A stretch of DNA of 64,000 bases from Candidatus Sulfurimonas baltica. GTDB lineage: Bacteria > Campylobacterota > Campylobacteria > Campylobacterales > Sulfurimonadaceae. The stretch is taken from the NCBI RefSeq assembly GCF_015265455.1, contig NZ_CP054492.1, positions 1,612,001 to 1,676,000 on the forward strand, given 5' to 3'. Below are positions 54,011 to 63,848 of the stretch, piece by piece. The stretch's first letter is position 1, and each line of letters opens with the position of its first letter. The notes beneath the pieces were generated by a model. That model did no database searches and was not told the origin of the DNA. It worked only from the letters and a program-made list of their open reading frames with translations. A program made the translations under genes and the position numbers.

Positions 54011-54040
54011 GAGGGCTCTAACCAACTGAGCTAAAGACCC
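53964..54040 (-). tRNA. tRNA with CAT anticodon (Met elongator or Ile2)
   Basis: 77 nt with encoded CCA. Acceptor GGGTCTT/AGGACCC, D-loop AGCTCAGTTGGTTAGAGC, anticodon arm CTCCG-CTCATAA-CGGAG, T-loop TTCGAGT. Anticodon CAT with a paired first base excludes initiator tRNA; elongator Met and lysidine-modified Ile2 cannot be told apart with certainty. Confidence 0.88.
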
Positions 54041-54075
54041 ACTATTTGTAGAGCGGAATTATATTCAACAATAGC

Positions 54076-57000
54076 TTAGATTTTACTTATTTGCTCTTTA
54101 TCTTTTATTTTAAACACAACTGCATAAAGTAGTGGCACATAAATTAGATTAAGAACTGTTGCCCAAGCTATACCAAACCCTAATGAAATCGCCATTGGCT
54201 GAAGTATCATAGCTTGTCCTGAAGCAAAAAATATCAAAGTTGATAGTCCTAAAACAGTTGTTAAAGATGTAAGGAGTATTGGTCTTAGTCTGGTTTGTGC
54301 CTTTTGCATTAGCTCCTCAGTATTGTTAACATTTTTTATAAAGTTAACAACTATAAGACCATCATTTACTACGACACCTGCAAGACCTACAATACCTATC
54401 ATTCCAGGCATTGTTAAGTTAATCCCCATAACCATATGTCCAAAATACACACCAAGTAAAACTAGTGGGATAGTACTTATAACTATAAGGGATTTTTTTA
54501 TAGAATCAAACAACCAAACTAAAGTAATAAAAATAAGAAATATCGCTATAACAGCTGAACGCATCATCTCTTTTTTGTTTTTATTATTCTCTTTTTCTTC
54601 ACCTTTTATATCTATTTTATAACCATCACTTTTTAGTTTTTCAAAAGTTGGTTCTAATTTTTTCATAACCTCAGCGGAAGTTTGAATTTTTTTATCTAAA
54701 GAGGCAACAACTGTACGAATTCTAACTCCATCCTCTTTTTTAAGAGCCACAAAGCCTTGTATCATTATAAAGTCACAAACATCACTCAGTAGTACAAACT
54801 TGCTTGATGACGGTACTTGAACCTCGATAGTGTCAATAGAGCTAATTTGCTCTTTTATGTCACTCTCAATCTTTATACGCACCAAACCACTGTCGTTAAA
54901 CATCTTTGCATATTCACCTTTTAGGTAATATGACCTCAACTCTCTAGATATTAACTCTTCATTAAAGCCTAACTGCTGACCATACTCATTTACTCGAAGT
55001 TTTAGCTCTTTTTCACCGATATTTGCATCATTTGAAATATTATTTACTCCTGATATTTCAGCTAATGCTTTTTCTAATTTTTCTACACCATCTTTGGTCT
55101 TTTGCTCATTTTCACCATTTAGACTTACTTCTATGTCAGAGGCTACAACACCTGCGCCTGGAACTCTTACAACTACTTCATCATAAACCAAGCCATCTTT
55201 ATCTTTTAAATTTCTAAATGGTTTAACAATAGACTCTACTTCAACCGCTATCTCTTTTGCGGATCTATTCCTTTTTAAAGCATTACCACTATATTCAATA
55301 GATAAATATGGACTTATGTATGTATCAAAAACATTAGTAGGTGCACGCTCATGTAAATCAATAAATATATGAAAAAGATGCTCTCCTGTTTCTGCCATAT
55401 TTTTTGCATCAAGAGTAAACCCTATCACAGAAGTTATTGAAGAAACATCATCACTTTTCATGTTTGCTAATAACTTTTTTTCTAAATCAGTTATGATTTT
55501 TTCCGTGTCTTCTAACTCACTGTTTATATTGACTTTACCATAAACATATATTTGAGTAGTATCAAAATCTGGAAATAGCTGAAATTTTGAGTTTTTAATA
55601 AGCACAAATGTTAAGGATAGTATTGTTACAACTATAACTATTAAAGAGAGCCACTTTTTTTTAAAAACAAAATGTAATGCAGCATTATGCCAAGAACCCA
55701 ACTTTTTCCAAATATTTTTTGTAAAACTCTCATCATGTGAAACTTTTAAAAAGTCATGTGCATGTAGAGGTAAAAAATAAAAAGCTTCAAGAAGTGAGGA
55801 GAGAAGAAGTACTGTTATCATTATGGGGATTATTTTTATAAACATTCCCATTTCTCCACTCAGCAACAACATAGGCAAAAATGCAAACACTGTTGTCAAT
55901 GTAGCTGCTAAAACCGCTGGAAACATCTCGGATGCTCCAAGTATTGCTGCTTCTCTTCTCGCCATCCCATTTTCTAAATGTCTATATATATTTTCAGCTA
56001 CAACTATTGCTTCATCAACGAGCATTCCAAGCGCAATTAAAGCCCCAAGAAGAGAGAGCATATTCAAACTATCGCCCATCAGTTCAGTAACTATTAGACC
56101 TATCATAAAGCTTACAGGAATACCAATGGCTACAACCATAGCAATTCCACGATTTATAAAAATCAGCATTGCTACAAAGACAAGCATAAGTCCAAAGGCA
56201 ATATTTGCAAAAACTGTATTTAAACGATTTTTTATCCATATAGATGTGTCTGTATATATCTCATACTGAAGTTCTGGATGCTTTTTTGAACTCTCTTTTA
56301 GCAACTCTCTAATCTGTTTTACTAACTCTATTGAATTTCCATTTTCTGATTTTGCAATATTCAAAGATACATTGCGGACACCATTATAATGTGAGAGTTC
56401 AGATTCATCACTTAGTTTAAATGAGACATCTGCTATGTCGCCAATTCGAACACGATATTCTCCAACACCTATAACTGTACTCTCAACACTCTCTTTATTT
56501 TTTTCACCGTTATATGTTGAAATATATAAATGTGAACCCCTCTCTTTAATGGTTCCTATTGGAAAAATTGAGCTTATATTTCTTAAAGAGTCAATTACTA
56601 AAGCTGGTGAGAGTCCAAAAGCTAAAAGTTTTTGTTCATTTATTTTTATTACCAGTTCATCTTCTGCATCGCCGCGAATTGATATTTCACTTAAGTCTTT
56701 AAATCTGCTAAGTTCACTCTTTAATTCATCTGCCCTCTCCAGCAACTCTTTTTTTGTTTTATCCCCTGCCAATGCGATAAGAACAAGAGGAAAACTGTGA
56801 AGCCTAACCTTAGCAATTGGCTCAGCCATATCTGCCGGCAAATCTTTTTTTACACTACTTATAATATCTTTTACATCATTGAGTACACTTATATTGTCAG
56901 AGCCTGGCTTTATATCAACAAAAATCGTAAATGAGCCATTTTTAATGGTAGTTTTTATAGTATCTAGCTCATCTATATTTTGTAAATCATCTTCTATTGT

Positions 57001-57201
57001 TTTAACAACCATTTTGTCTAAAACATCAGCAGATGTTCCAGCATATCCACCAGAAATAGTTACTTTATCCATGTTCATAGGTGGAAATATCTCTTTTGGA
57101 ATATTAACATATGCAAAAATAGAGAGCAATACTATAAAGGTGAGAAGTATGTGATTTAAAAGTGGTTTATCAATTGCAAACTCTAGGAAACGACGAATCA
57201 T
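54076..57201 (-). CDS. RND-family efflux transporter, inner-membrane subunit
   Basis: 1041 residues, full length for the HAE-1/AcrB-like group. Transmembrane helix at about 11-30, large periplasmic loop, helices 2-7 about 335-540, second loop, helices 8-12 about 850-1030. GMLVDEAIVVAENI (about 385-398) carries the proton-relay Asp region. It pumps small hydrophobic compounds with H+. No membrane-fusion or outer-membrane subunit lies beside it inside the window. Follows ftsL by 12 bp on the same strand. Confidence 0.88.
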   Translation of the reverse strand: MIRRFLEFAIDKPLLNHILLTFIVLLSIFAYVNIPKEIFPPMNMDKVTISGGYAGTSADVLDKMVVKTIEDDLQNIDELDTIKTTIKNGSFTIFVDIKPGSDNISVLNDVKDIISSVKKDLPADMAEPIAKVRLHSFPLVLIALAGDKTKKELLERADELKSELSRFKDLSEISIRGDAEDELVIKINEQKLLAFGLSPALVIDSLRNISSIFPIGTIKERGSHLYISTYNGEKNKESVESTVIGVGEYRVRIGDIADVSFKLSDESELSHYNGVRNVSLNIAKSENGNSIELVKQIRELLKESSKKHPELQYEIYTDTSIWIKNRLNTVFANIAFGLMLVFVAMLIFINRGIAMVVAIGIPVSFMIGLIVTELMGDSLNMLSLLGALIALGMLVDEAIVVAENIYRHLENGMARREAAILGASEMFPAVLAATLTTVFAFLPMLLLSGEMGMFIKIIPIMITVLLLSSLLEAFYFLPLHAHDFLKVSHDESFTKNIWKKLGSWHNAALHFVFKKKWLSLIVIVVTILSLTFVLIKNSKFQLFPDFDTTQIYVYGKVNINSELEDTEKIITDLEKKLLANMKSDDVSSITSVIGFTLDAKNMAETGEHLFHIFIDLHERAPTNVFDTYISPYLSIEYSGNALKRNRSAKEIAVEVESIVKPFRNLKDKDGLVYDEVVVRVPGAGVVASDIEVSLNGENEQKTKDGVEKLEKALAEISGVNNISNDANIGEKELKLRVNEYGQQLGFNEELISRELRSYYLKGEYAKMFNDSGLVRIKIESDIKEQISSIDTIEVQVPSSSKFVLLSDVCDFIMIQGFVALKKEDGVRIRTVVASLDKKIQTSAEVMKKLEPTFEKLKSDGYKIDIKGEEKENNKNKKEMMRSAVIAIFLIFITLVWLFDSIKKSLIVISTIPLVLLGVYFGHMVMGINLTMPGMIGIVGLAGVVVNDGLIVVNFIKNVNNTEELMQKAQTRLRPILLTSLTTVLGLSTLIFFASGQAMILQPMAISLGFGIAWATVLNLIYVPLLYAVVFKIKDKEQISKI

Positions 57202-57213
57202 AATAATAACTTT

Positions 57214-57492
57214 CTAAAAAATTGTATCAAAAATCTGATTTTTAAAGCGTATAGACTCTACTGAGGTACTTATAAGAATATTTTCCTCTTTGAGAGTGTC
57301 ATATTCACCTTTTAGTTTTGAAATATCTCTGCTCTTAAAATATATCTGTTGCTGAATGTAAATCTTTGGAAAAAGAACAACTCCAACAAACACTATAGAC
57401 AAGACAACATATACAAGATATCTAGCATCTAGCATTTTTTTTGGATTTAAGACTAAATCTACTTCATCTAGTAAGTTTAATTCTTTACTCAC
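57214..57492 (-). CDS. ftsL: FtsL-like cell division protein
   Basis: 92 residues from the GTG at 57492, which overlaps the rsmH stop by 8 bp; a TTG at 57510 is the other choice. One transmembrane helix (about 26-44) is followed by a periplasmic coiled coil with SKLKGEYDTLKEENILIS. Size, topology and position right after rsmH fit FtsL of the divisome. Confidence 0.7.
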   Translation of the reverse strand: MSKELNLLDEVDLVLNPKKMLDARYLVYVVLSIVFVGVVLFPKIYIQQQIYFKSRDISKLKGEYDTLKEENILISTSVESIRFKNQIFDTIF

Positions 57493-58417
57493 TGTTTTTA
57501 CCCATTTCAAATACTCTCATCTTAGCACTACGGCTTCTAACATTCTCTTTTAACTCATCATTATTTGCCACAATAGGCTTCTTTGTTATTACTTTTCCAA
57601 GCGAGTTATCGTTTGTACATGTACATCTCATAGCTTCTTCATGACAGATACAGTTTTTCTTCCAATCGCCAAAAGTTTGTTTTACAATTCTATCTTCAAG
57701 AGAGTGAAAAGATATAATTGCTACTTTTGCATTTGGAAATTTTGCTTCTTCAATTGTTTTTAAAAGTGATTTCAATTCACCAAGTTCATCATTAACTTCT
57801 ATTCGAATAGCCTGCATTAAGAGTGTCGCTGGATGAATTTTTTTACCTTGTGGCATCATTGGCTTTAGCGCTTCTGCCAACTCTTTAGCTGAACTAAATG
57901 GTCTATTCTTTACAATAAAAGATGCTATTTTTTTATAGTTCCTAAGCTCTCCATACTCTAATAATATTCTCTCTAGTTCAGTTGTTGAGTAATCGTTTAC
58001 AACTTCTAAAGCGCTAAGTGGTGAATCTTTGTCCATTCTCATATCAAGGTTATCACTATCGTATGAAAAACCTCTATCTTTTTGGTCTAACTGAAGTGAA
58101 GAAACCCCTATATCTGCCAAGATACCTTTAATATTTTTAATGTCATATTCTTTTAAAATATCTTTTATAACAGATGAGAAACGGCCTTTTTTAATCTCTA
58201 CTCTATCTTTATATTGTTCAAGTCTTGTTGTTGAAAAATCTATTGCAGTCTGGTCCTGATCAATACCAATAAGTGTTATATGTGGATTTGCTTCAAGAAT
58301 CATAGAAGAGTGCCCACCATACCCCATAGTGCAATCAATAATAATGCCACTTTCCATATTATCAAATGTTTCTAAAACTTGTTTATATAGAACTGGGATA
58401 TGTGGAATAATTTGCAT
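57485..58417 (-). CDS. rsmH: 16S rRNA m4C1402 methyltransferase
   Basis: 310 residues from the ATG at 58417, because family members open with PHIPVL-type sequence (here MQIIPHIPVLYKQVL). SAM motif CTMGYGGHSS near residues 29-38, ADIGVSSLQLD, GFSYDSD.LDMRMD and HPATLLMQAIRIEVN are conserved in RsmH/MraW. It starts the leftward group rsmH-ftsL-RND pump. Confidence 0.93.
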   Translation of the reverse strand: MQIIPHIPVLYKQVLETFDNMESGIIIDCTMGYGGHSSMILEANPHITLIGIDQDQTAIDFSTTRLEQYKDRVEIKKGRFSSVIKDILKEYDIKNIKGILADIGVSSLQLDQKDRGFSYDSDNLDMRMDKDSPLSALEVVNDYSTTELERILLEYGELRNYKKIASFIVKNRPFSSAKELAEALKPMMPQGKKIHPATLLMQAIRIEVNDELGELKSLLKTIEEAKFPNAKVAIISFHSLEDRIVKQTFGDWKKNCICHEEAMRCTCTNDNSLGKVITKKPIVANNDELKENVRSRSAKMRVFEMGKNSE

Positions 58418-58505
58418 GCTAGGCCTATATTTTTTTATATTATACATTAACTTTGTAAAATTTAATTTTTATTACAGTATCATAAAATAAAAAAAGAGAG
58501 CCGTT

Positions 58506-59534
58506 ATGGAAATAATTAATGAATATTTAATTGAAATTGTTGTTGCAATTGCCATAGTTACCATTCTTGTGACATATTTTTTAATGAAAAAACCTAAACA
58601 AATATCTGAAGAAGAAGTTGCTGATAGTATAGAAGATATTACAGTAGATGATTTCGATACTAAAGATGACATAAAAACAGTAGAAGAAAGCGTTAATGTC
58701 GATGCACCGGTTGTTATTGATACAAAAAGAATTAAGAGAACTGCGGTTTACCATGATAAAATAAAAAAAGATGATTTTGAAATATTTAAAGGTGTTAAAA
58801 TTTTAGTTGCTGAAGATAATATTATTAATCAAAAAGTAATTACAGCTCTTTTAGCAAGCTCAGGAATTGACATAACCATGGCAAGTGATGGACAAATTGC
58901 CTTAGATATTTTAAAAGAAGATTCTAATTTTTCATTAATATTAATGGATGCTCATATGCCAAATGTTGATGGCTTTCAAGCTACAAGACTTATTCGTCAA
59001 AATCCAGATTACAACCATATACCTGTTATAGCACTTAGTGGAGATACGGCGACAGATGACATTAATAATATGTTTAATGTTGGAATGGAACAGCACCTAG
59101 AAAAACCTATAAAGATGGATGCACTTTACGATGTTTTATATATGTATACTTCAGGTGAAGAGGAGAACAATACTCCTAGACAAGCTAATGCAACAGCCGC
59201 AAAATTTGATATCGAATATGGATTGGATATTTGTGGCGGAGATAAAGAATTTTACATTGAAATACTAAATGACTTTATATCTAGATATACAGATTCTTCT
59301 AAAAAACTCCAAGAGTTCATAAATAACAAAGATGCCTTAAATGCTGACAAAATGTTACTAGATATTGCAGGTGTTGCAGCAAATATAGGCGCCATATACT
59401 TGCACGATGTAGCAATGGAGCTAAAAAATGACATCGCAAAACCTGAAGATCTAGAGTATATTTCTAGCCTGAAAAAATACAAAAGATCACTACAAGAAGT
59501 TTGTGATGCTATAAAAGAATATGAACAAAACTAA
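58506..59534 (+). CDS. Membrane-anchored receiver protein with degenerate Hpt domain
   Basis: 342 residues. N-terminal transmembrane helix (about 8-27), acidic linker to about 95, receiver domain with VAEDNIINQK and phospho-Asp in LMDAHMPNVDG (about residue 145), then SGD and EKPI. C-terminal ~110 residues fold like an Hpt helix bundle, but at the expected HTLKGVA site the sequence is LDIAGVA, so the phospho-His and following Lys are missing. It can receive a phosphoryl group but likely not relay it. The kinase is not adjacent. Confidence 0.8.
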   Translation: MEIINEYLIEIVVAIAIVTILVTYFLMKKPKQISEEEVADSIEDITVDDFDTKDDIKTVEESVNVDAPVVIDTKRIKRTAVYHDKIKKDDFEIFKGVKILVAEDNIINQKVITALLASSGIDITMASDGQIALDILKEDSNFSLILMDAHMPNVDGFQATRLIRQNPDYNHIPVIALSGDTATDDINNMFNVGMEQHLEKPIKMDALYDVLYMYTSGEEENNTPRQANATAAKFDIEYGLDICGGDKEFYIEILNDFISRYTDSSKKLQEFINNKDALNADKMLLDIAGVAANIGAIYLHDVAMELKNDIAKPEDLEYISSLKKYKRSLQEVCDAIKEYEQN

Positions 59535-59537
59535 TTG

Positions 59538-60773
59538 TTATTTTCTTATTTGACCGCTTCCGTAAATTTTAAACTTATATGTGGTTAGCCCCTCTATTCC
59601 CATTGGTCCTCGAGCATGAAGTTTATTTGTGCTTATTCCAACCTCTGCACCAAAACCAAATGCTCCGCCATCCGTGAAACGAGTTGAAGCATTTACATAA
59701 ACAACTGCCGCATCAATAGAGTTTAAAAACTTCTCAGCCACCGTTATGTTCTCGGTAATAATTGCTTCAGAGTGTCCTGATGTAAATTTAATTACATGTT
59801 CAATTGCGCCATCAACTCCGTCTACTACTTTTATATTTAAAATATTTGCTAAATACTCAGTGTCATAATCCTCATCAGTAGCATTTGCTACTTCAATTAT
59901 GCTTTGCGTTTTCAGACAACCTTTTAACTCCGTGTGAGCTCTGTCAAACTCTGCTTTTAACTTTGGCAGTGCATCTGAAGCTATAGCACTATCTACTAAA
60001 AGTGTTTCCATTGCATTACAAACACCCGGTCTTTGCACTTTTGCATTTATTGCAATAGCTATTGCGTTATCAAGTTTGGCATCTTTGTCTATATAAGTGT
60101 GACACTGTCCTTTATCATGCTTAACCACACTTACGGTTGCATTATCACTTACATATTTAATAAGCCCTGCCCCGCCACGAGGAATTATTAAATCAACATA
60201 TTTATCCATCTTAATAAGCTTTGCAACACCCTCTCTTGAAGAGTCTGGTATAAGTGAAATCAATGATACTGGAAGATTATTTTTAGATAAAACCGCCTGA
60301 AGTACTTTTGCTATAGCTTTGTTAGAATTTTCAGCCTCTTTGCCACCTTTTAAGACACACACATTAGAGCTTTTAAAGCATAATGCTGCTGTATCACTTG
60401 TAACATTAGGGCGAGACTCATAGATAATTCCTATTACCCCGATAGGTATTGAAGTCTTTTCTATTTTAAGTCCATCTTCTGTCACCCAACCATCAATCAC
60501 TCTGCCTACAGGCTCTTTAAGTGCTGCTATCTCTTCAATTGCTATAGCCATACCTTCTATACGTGATTCATCTAAAAGCAGTCTATCCTTTAGTGCTGAA
60601 CTTAAATCGTTTTTGTCTGCATCAGACATATCAATCGCGTTTGCTTCAAGCAAGTCCATTGTATTACTTCTAAGAGCATTTGCCATCTCTTTTAATATTC
60701 TATTTTTTTCTGACCCGCTTAGAGTAGATAGGACTCTACTTGCAGATTTTGCTTCTTCTAAAAATTGTTCCAT
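59538..60773 (-). CDS. proA: Gamma-glutamyl phosphate reductase
   Basis: Reduces glutamyl-5-phosphate to the semialdehyde in proline synthesis. 411 residues. GVIGIIYESRPNVT near residues 111-124, PRGGAGLIKYVS, QRPGVCNAMETLLVD with the catalytic Cys near residue 252, and FGFGAEVGISTNKLHARGPMGIEGL in pieces near the end are ProA signatures. It is near proC, on the opposite strand. Confidence 0.95.
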   Translation of the reverse strand: MEQFLEEAKSASRVLSTLSGSEKNRILKEMANALRSNTMDLLEANAIDMSDADKNDLSSALKDRLLLDESRIEGMAIAIEEIAALKEPVGRVIDGWVTEDGLKIEKTSIPIGVIGIIYESRPNVTSDTAALCFKSSNVCVLKGGKEAENSNKAIAKVLQAVLSKNNLPVSLISLIPDSSREGVAKLIKMDKYVDLIIPRGGAGLIKYVSDNATVSVVKHDKGQCHTYIDKDAKLDNAIAIAINAKVQRPGVCNAMETLLVDSAIASDALPKLKAEFDRAHTELKGCLKTQSIIEVANATDEDYDTEYLANILNIKVVDGVDGAIEHVIKFTSGHSEAIITENITVAEKFLNSIDAAVVYVNASTRFTDGGAFGFGAEVGISTNKLHARGPMGIEGLTTYKFKIYGSGQIRK

Positions 60774-61084
60774 GCTTTCACCTTATTTCTAATTATGTCA
60801 TACTACCACAAAGTGGCAATGATATATTTTAAACCTATTTGCAAAATATTTTATAGTTTAGTATAGATATCATTAACTAATTGAACTCTCTGAATAATTA
60901 GTAATTACAATTATTGAAAATATCTAAATGGTTCTTTGAGATGGAAAATACTGATGATGAAGCTTGTTTTACGATATCTTTTTTTAAGTAATATGATGAA
61001 ATTTTAAAAAAACGGTACAGTCGGTGCTTAAAGCATAGCAATTAGTTGGTTAAATGTTATACTACAAAAAAAATTAGGATTATT
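60774..61084. other. Divergent proA/proC promoter region
   Basis: 311 bp, AT-rich, no gene supported. CTCTGAATAATTAG at 60888-60901 equals the outer end of the palindromic element at 19516; this may be chance or a remnant. Confidence 0.4.
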
Positions 61085-61843
61085 ATGAAAACTATCACTT
61101 TTATTGGAAATGGAAATATGGCACTTAGCATTGCTAAGGGGCTAAAAGAGAACTACAAGATTGAAGTTATTGGTAGAAATCTAGAAAAACTAAACAAATT
61201 TGAAAATGAACTTGGTGTTAAAATAACAAAAGAACTTATGGATAACTGCAGTGTTGAAGGAAAAACAGTAATGTTTTGTGTAAAGCCTGCGAATGTTGAA
61301 GAGGTATCTAAAAAGCTTAAAGGTTGTGCAAGAGTAGTCTACTCTGTTCTTGCTGGGACTACAGTTGAAAAACTAAGAACAAACCTAAACCCAATGGCTG
61401 TTGTAAGAACTATGCCGAACTTGTGCGCAAGTGTAAATAGATCTATGACAACACTTACAGGAGATTTAGAGTTTCAAGAAGAAGCGCATGAACTTCTTGG
61501 AGCGATAGGTTCTACAAGATGGTTATCTAGCGAAAAAGAGTTGGATATTGCCACTGCTTTAGCTGGAAGTGGACCAGCTTATCTAGCGCTTATTGCCGAA
61601 GCACTTGCAGACGGTGCTGTAAAGCAAGGTCTAAGAAGGGATGATGCTATGAATATTATGCGAGGTCTTTTTGGTGGCTTTGGTGAGCTTATACAAGATG
61701 TTCACCCTGCAATTTTAAAAGACGGGGTAATGAGTCCTGGTGGAACTACTGCTGCTGGGTACGGTGCTTTAGAAGATGGAAATGTTAGAGCTGCATGTAT
61801 AAATGCTATTGAAAAAGCATTTAAAAGAGCAAAAGAGCTGTAA
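61085..61843 (+). CDS. proC: Pyrroline-5-carboxylate reductase
   Basis: Last step of proline synthesis, NAD(P)H-dependent. 252 residues from the ATG at 61085, behind TTAGGA; the longer reading to 61046 adds a non-homologous tail. ITFIGNGNMALSIAKGL (dinucleotide fold), VRTMPNLCA, ALAGSGPAYLALIAEA and SPGGTTAAGYGALE are ProC signatures. Confidence 0.95.
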   Translation: MKTITFIGNGNMALSIAKGLKENYKIEVIGRNLEKLNKFENELGVKITKELMDNCSVEGKTVMFCVKPANVEEVSKKLKGCARVVYSVLAGTTVEKLRTNLNPMAVVRTMPNLCASVNRSMTTLTGDLEFQEEAHELLGAIGSTRWLSSEKELDIATALAGSGPAYLALIAEALADGAVKQGLRRDDAMNIMRGLFGGFGELIQDVHPAILKDGVMSPGGTTAAGYGALEDGNVRAACINAIEKAFKRAKEL

Positions 61844-61851
61844 AACATCTT

Positions 61852-61876
61852 ACATGTAGGCTTGATATCTACATGT
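61852..61876. terminator. Inverted ACATGTAG pair between proC and thrC
   Basis: ACATGTAG and CTACATGT with a 9-nt loop, between convergent genes. Same design as the hairpin at 5916. Confidence 0.6.
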
Positions 61877-61886
61877 AGAATTAAAT

Positions 61887-63359
61887 CTATAAAAACTTAA
61901 GTATCTCTTTTTCAATATCTTCTTTTTCTATAATAGTATTTTGAGCGATTTTTTTAGAAAACAGCCCTTTTACCATATCTGGGATTTCTAAAGAAGCAAC
62001 CTTCGAGATTGATTCGAGTGCATCTACATCATTGGCGTCAACTTCACCAGTTAAAGCGTTTGCTATTACTGGAGAGAACTTTGTCCATTCTGCTGTCGAA
62101 TATGCTATTGTCTTGATTTTTGGACTTGAGCAAGTCTCATAAGATTTCATACATGTAGCTGTATGTGGATCCATTAAGTAACCTTCTTGATTGAAAGTAT
62201 CTTTAATGTACTTCTTACCCTCTTCTCCATTACAAAAGTCAGCATCGAAACTGTTTTGAAGCTTTACGAGTTCATCTTGTGTCAATTCATAAAAGTTTTT
62301 TGTTTCCAAATCTTCCATAAGCTCTCTGGTTCTCTCAAACCCGAACATATCATACAAAATTCTTTCAACATTTGATGATTTTAAAATATCCATGGCAGGT
62401 GAAGTTGTACCTACTACATGTAAATCTCTTAAATCATATTTTCCAGTTTTAATAAGTTTCGTTAAGACATTATTCTCATTAGAAGATATAATAATCTTCT
62501 CAACAGGAACTCCCATCTTCCAAGCATAATATCCACCAAGTGCGTTACCAAAATTTCCACTTGGAACATTTAAATACACTTTTTCACCCATAACAGTAGC
62601 ACCTTGACGAACTAACTCCAAATAACTATGAATATGATAAATAATCTGAAAAATTATTCTTCCAAAGTTTACAGAGTTTGCAGCTGAAAGAGAGATGTTT
62701 TTTGCTTTTAGCTCTACTCTAAAATCATCAGAAGCTAAAAGTCTTTTTAGTGCATTTTGTGCATCATCAAAAACGCCATTAATTCCTATAACTTTCAAGT
62801 TCGGTGCATCTTCTGTAACCATCTGAAGTCTTTGAACATCACTGGTTCCACCATCTGGATAGAGACATGCAACTTGAACATTTGCACGATTTTTGAATGT
62901 CTCAAGAGCAGCAGGTCCGGTGTCACCACTTGTTGCAGCCAAGATAAGATAGTTTTCATTTCTTTTTTGCGCGATTGATGACAAAACAACGCCAAAAGGC
63001 TGAAGTGCCATATCTTTAAAGGCACGTGTAGGACCGTGATAAAGCTCACTTATATAAAGATTTTCTTTTACTTTTTTTACTGGAACAGGATTACTAGCGT
63101 CATCAAAATTATCATATAAGTCTAACGCTTCTTCTATAACACTTTTATCAATATCAATCTCAAAACGACTCAACATATCTGATGCTAACTCTTTGTATGA
63201 GGAATTAAGATGTTTATTTAAAAATTCTTCTCCAAGTTCAGGCAAGTTCTCTGGCACATAAAGACCGCCAAAAGAGGCAATAGGGCTTAAAATAGCTTGT
63301 GAAAATGTAACATATTGAGGTCTGTTTTTATCGTGTCCACGAGTTTGAATAAAGTTCAT
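61887..63359 (-). CDS. thrC: Threonine synthase
   Basis: Converts O-phosphohomoserine to threonine with PLP. 490 residues, the long form. GPTRAFKDMALQPFG near residues 113-127 carries the PLP lysine; AATSGDTGPAAL and VPSGNFGNALGGYYA bind the phosphate. MNFIQTRGHDK at the start is typical of the group that opens with xxTRGxD. Confidence 0.95.
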   Translation of the reverse strand: MNFIQTRGHDKNRPQYVTFSQAILSPIASFGGLYVPENLPELGEEFLNKHLNSSYKELASDMLSRFEIDIDKSVIEEALDLYDNFDDASNPVPVKKVKENLYISELYHGPTRAFKDMALQPFGVVLSSIAQKRNENYLILAATSGDTGPAALETFKNRANVQVACLYPDGGTSDVQRLQMVTEDAPNLKVIGINGVFDDAQNALKRLLASDDFRVELKAKNISLSAANSVNFGRIIFQIIYHIHSYLELVRQGATVMGEKVYLNVPSGNFGNALGGYYAWKMGVPVEKIIISSNENNVLTKLIKTGKYDLRDLHVVGTTSPAMDILKSSNVERILYDMFGFERTRELMEDLETKNFYELTQDELVKLQNSFDADFCNGEEGKKYIKDTFNQEGYLMDPHTATCMKSYETCSSPKIKTIAYSTAEWTKFSPVIANALTGEVDANDVDALESISKVASLEIPDMVKGLFSKKIAQNTIIEKEDIEKEILKFL

Positions 63360-63440
63360 ATTTTTCTCTATTAATTAATTTTTTGAAATTATATCAAAAA
63401 ATATATTTTTATACATGCGCATCTTTGAACTTACAGCTGC

Positions 63441-63848
63441 TTAAAAATTTCTTCTCTTATTTTGATTATCATCATACTTTAAAAAATTAACTAAAATACC
63501 AACAAGCAAAGCAGTCGCTACTATCTCATACCCTATCATCCAGACAATTAAAAATGCACTCATATCCAACTGCTGAAAAACTGAAAAATTTCCGCTTGCT
63601 ATAAATAAAAAAATGAATAATGCTCCAACAACATATGGTATAAAAAGAAAGTATAAAGGATACACAACCATCTCATACCCCTCTGGTGATGCCATATAAG
63701 AACTAAAATCAACTTTTTGTGAACTAAAAGAACTTGAGCCTTTTTTCTGTACGACTACATTCTCTTTTATAGTATGATTATTATCGAGCATCTGATTATA
63801 GTACAATAGATTATTATGATGAACTTCCATATCCTCTTTAGAATCCAT
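63441..63848 (-). CDS. Two-helix inner-membrane protein, unknown function
   Basis: 135 residues. A hydrophilic N-terminal half (about 1-55, rich in Asn, Lys, Ser) is followed by two transmembrane helices (about 61-83 and 98-123) and a short basic tail. No family recognised. Composition and position suggest a Campylobacterota-specific small membrane protein. The stretch after 63848 to the window end holds no supported gene. Confidence 0.6.
   Translation of the reverse strand: MDSKEDMEVHHNNLLYYNQMLDNNHTIKENVVVQKKGSSSFSSQKVDFSSYMASPEGYEMVVYPLYFLFIPYVVGALFIFLFIASGNFSVFQQLDMSAFLIVWMIGYEIVATALLVGILVNFLKYDDNQNKRRNF

Noticed and set aside
60888-60901. Second copy of the wtp nested palindrome, based on CTCTGAATAATTAG
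   Set aside because: Only the 14-bp outer end matches; no hairpins or opposite arm follow.
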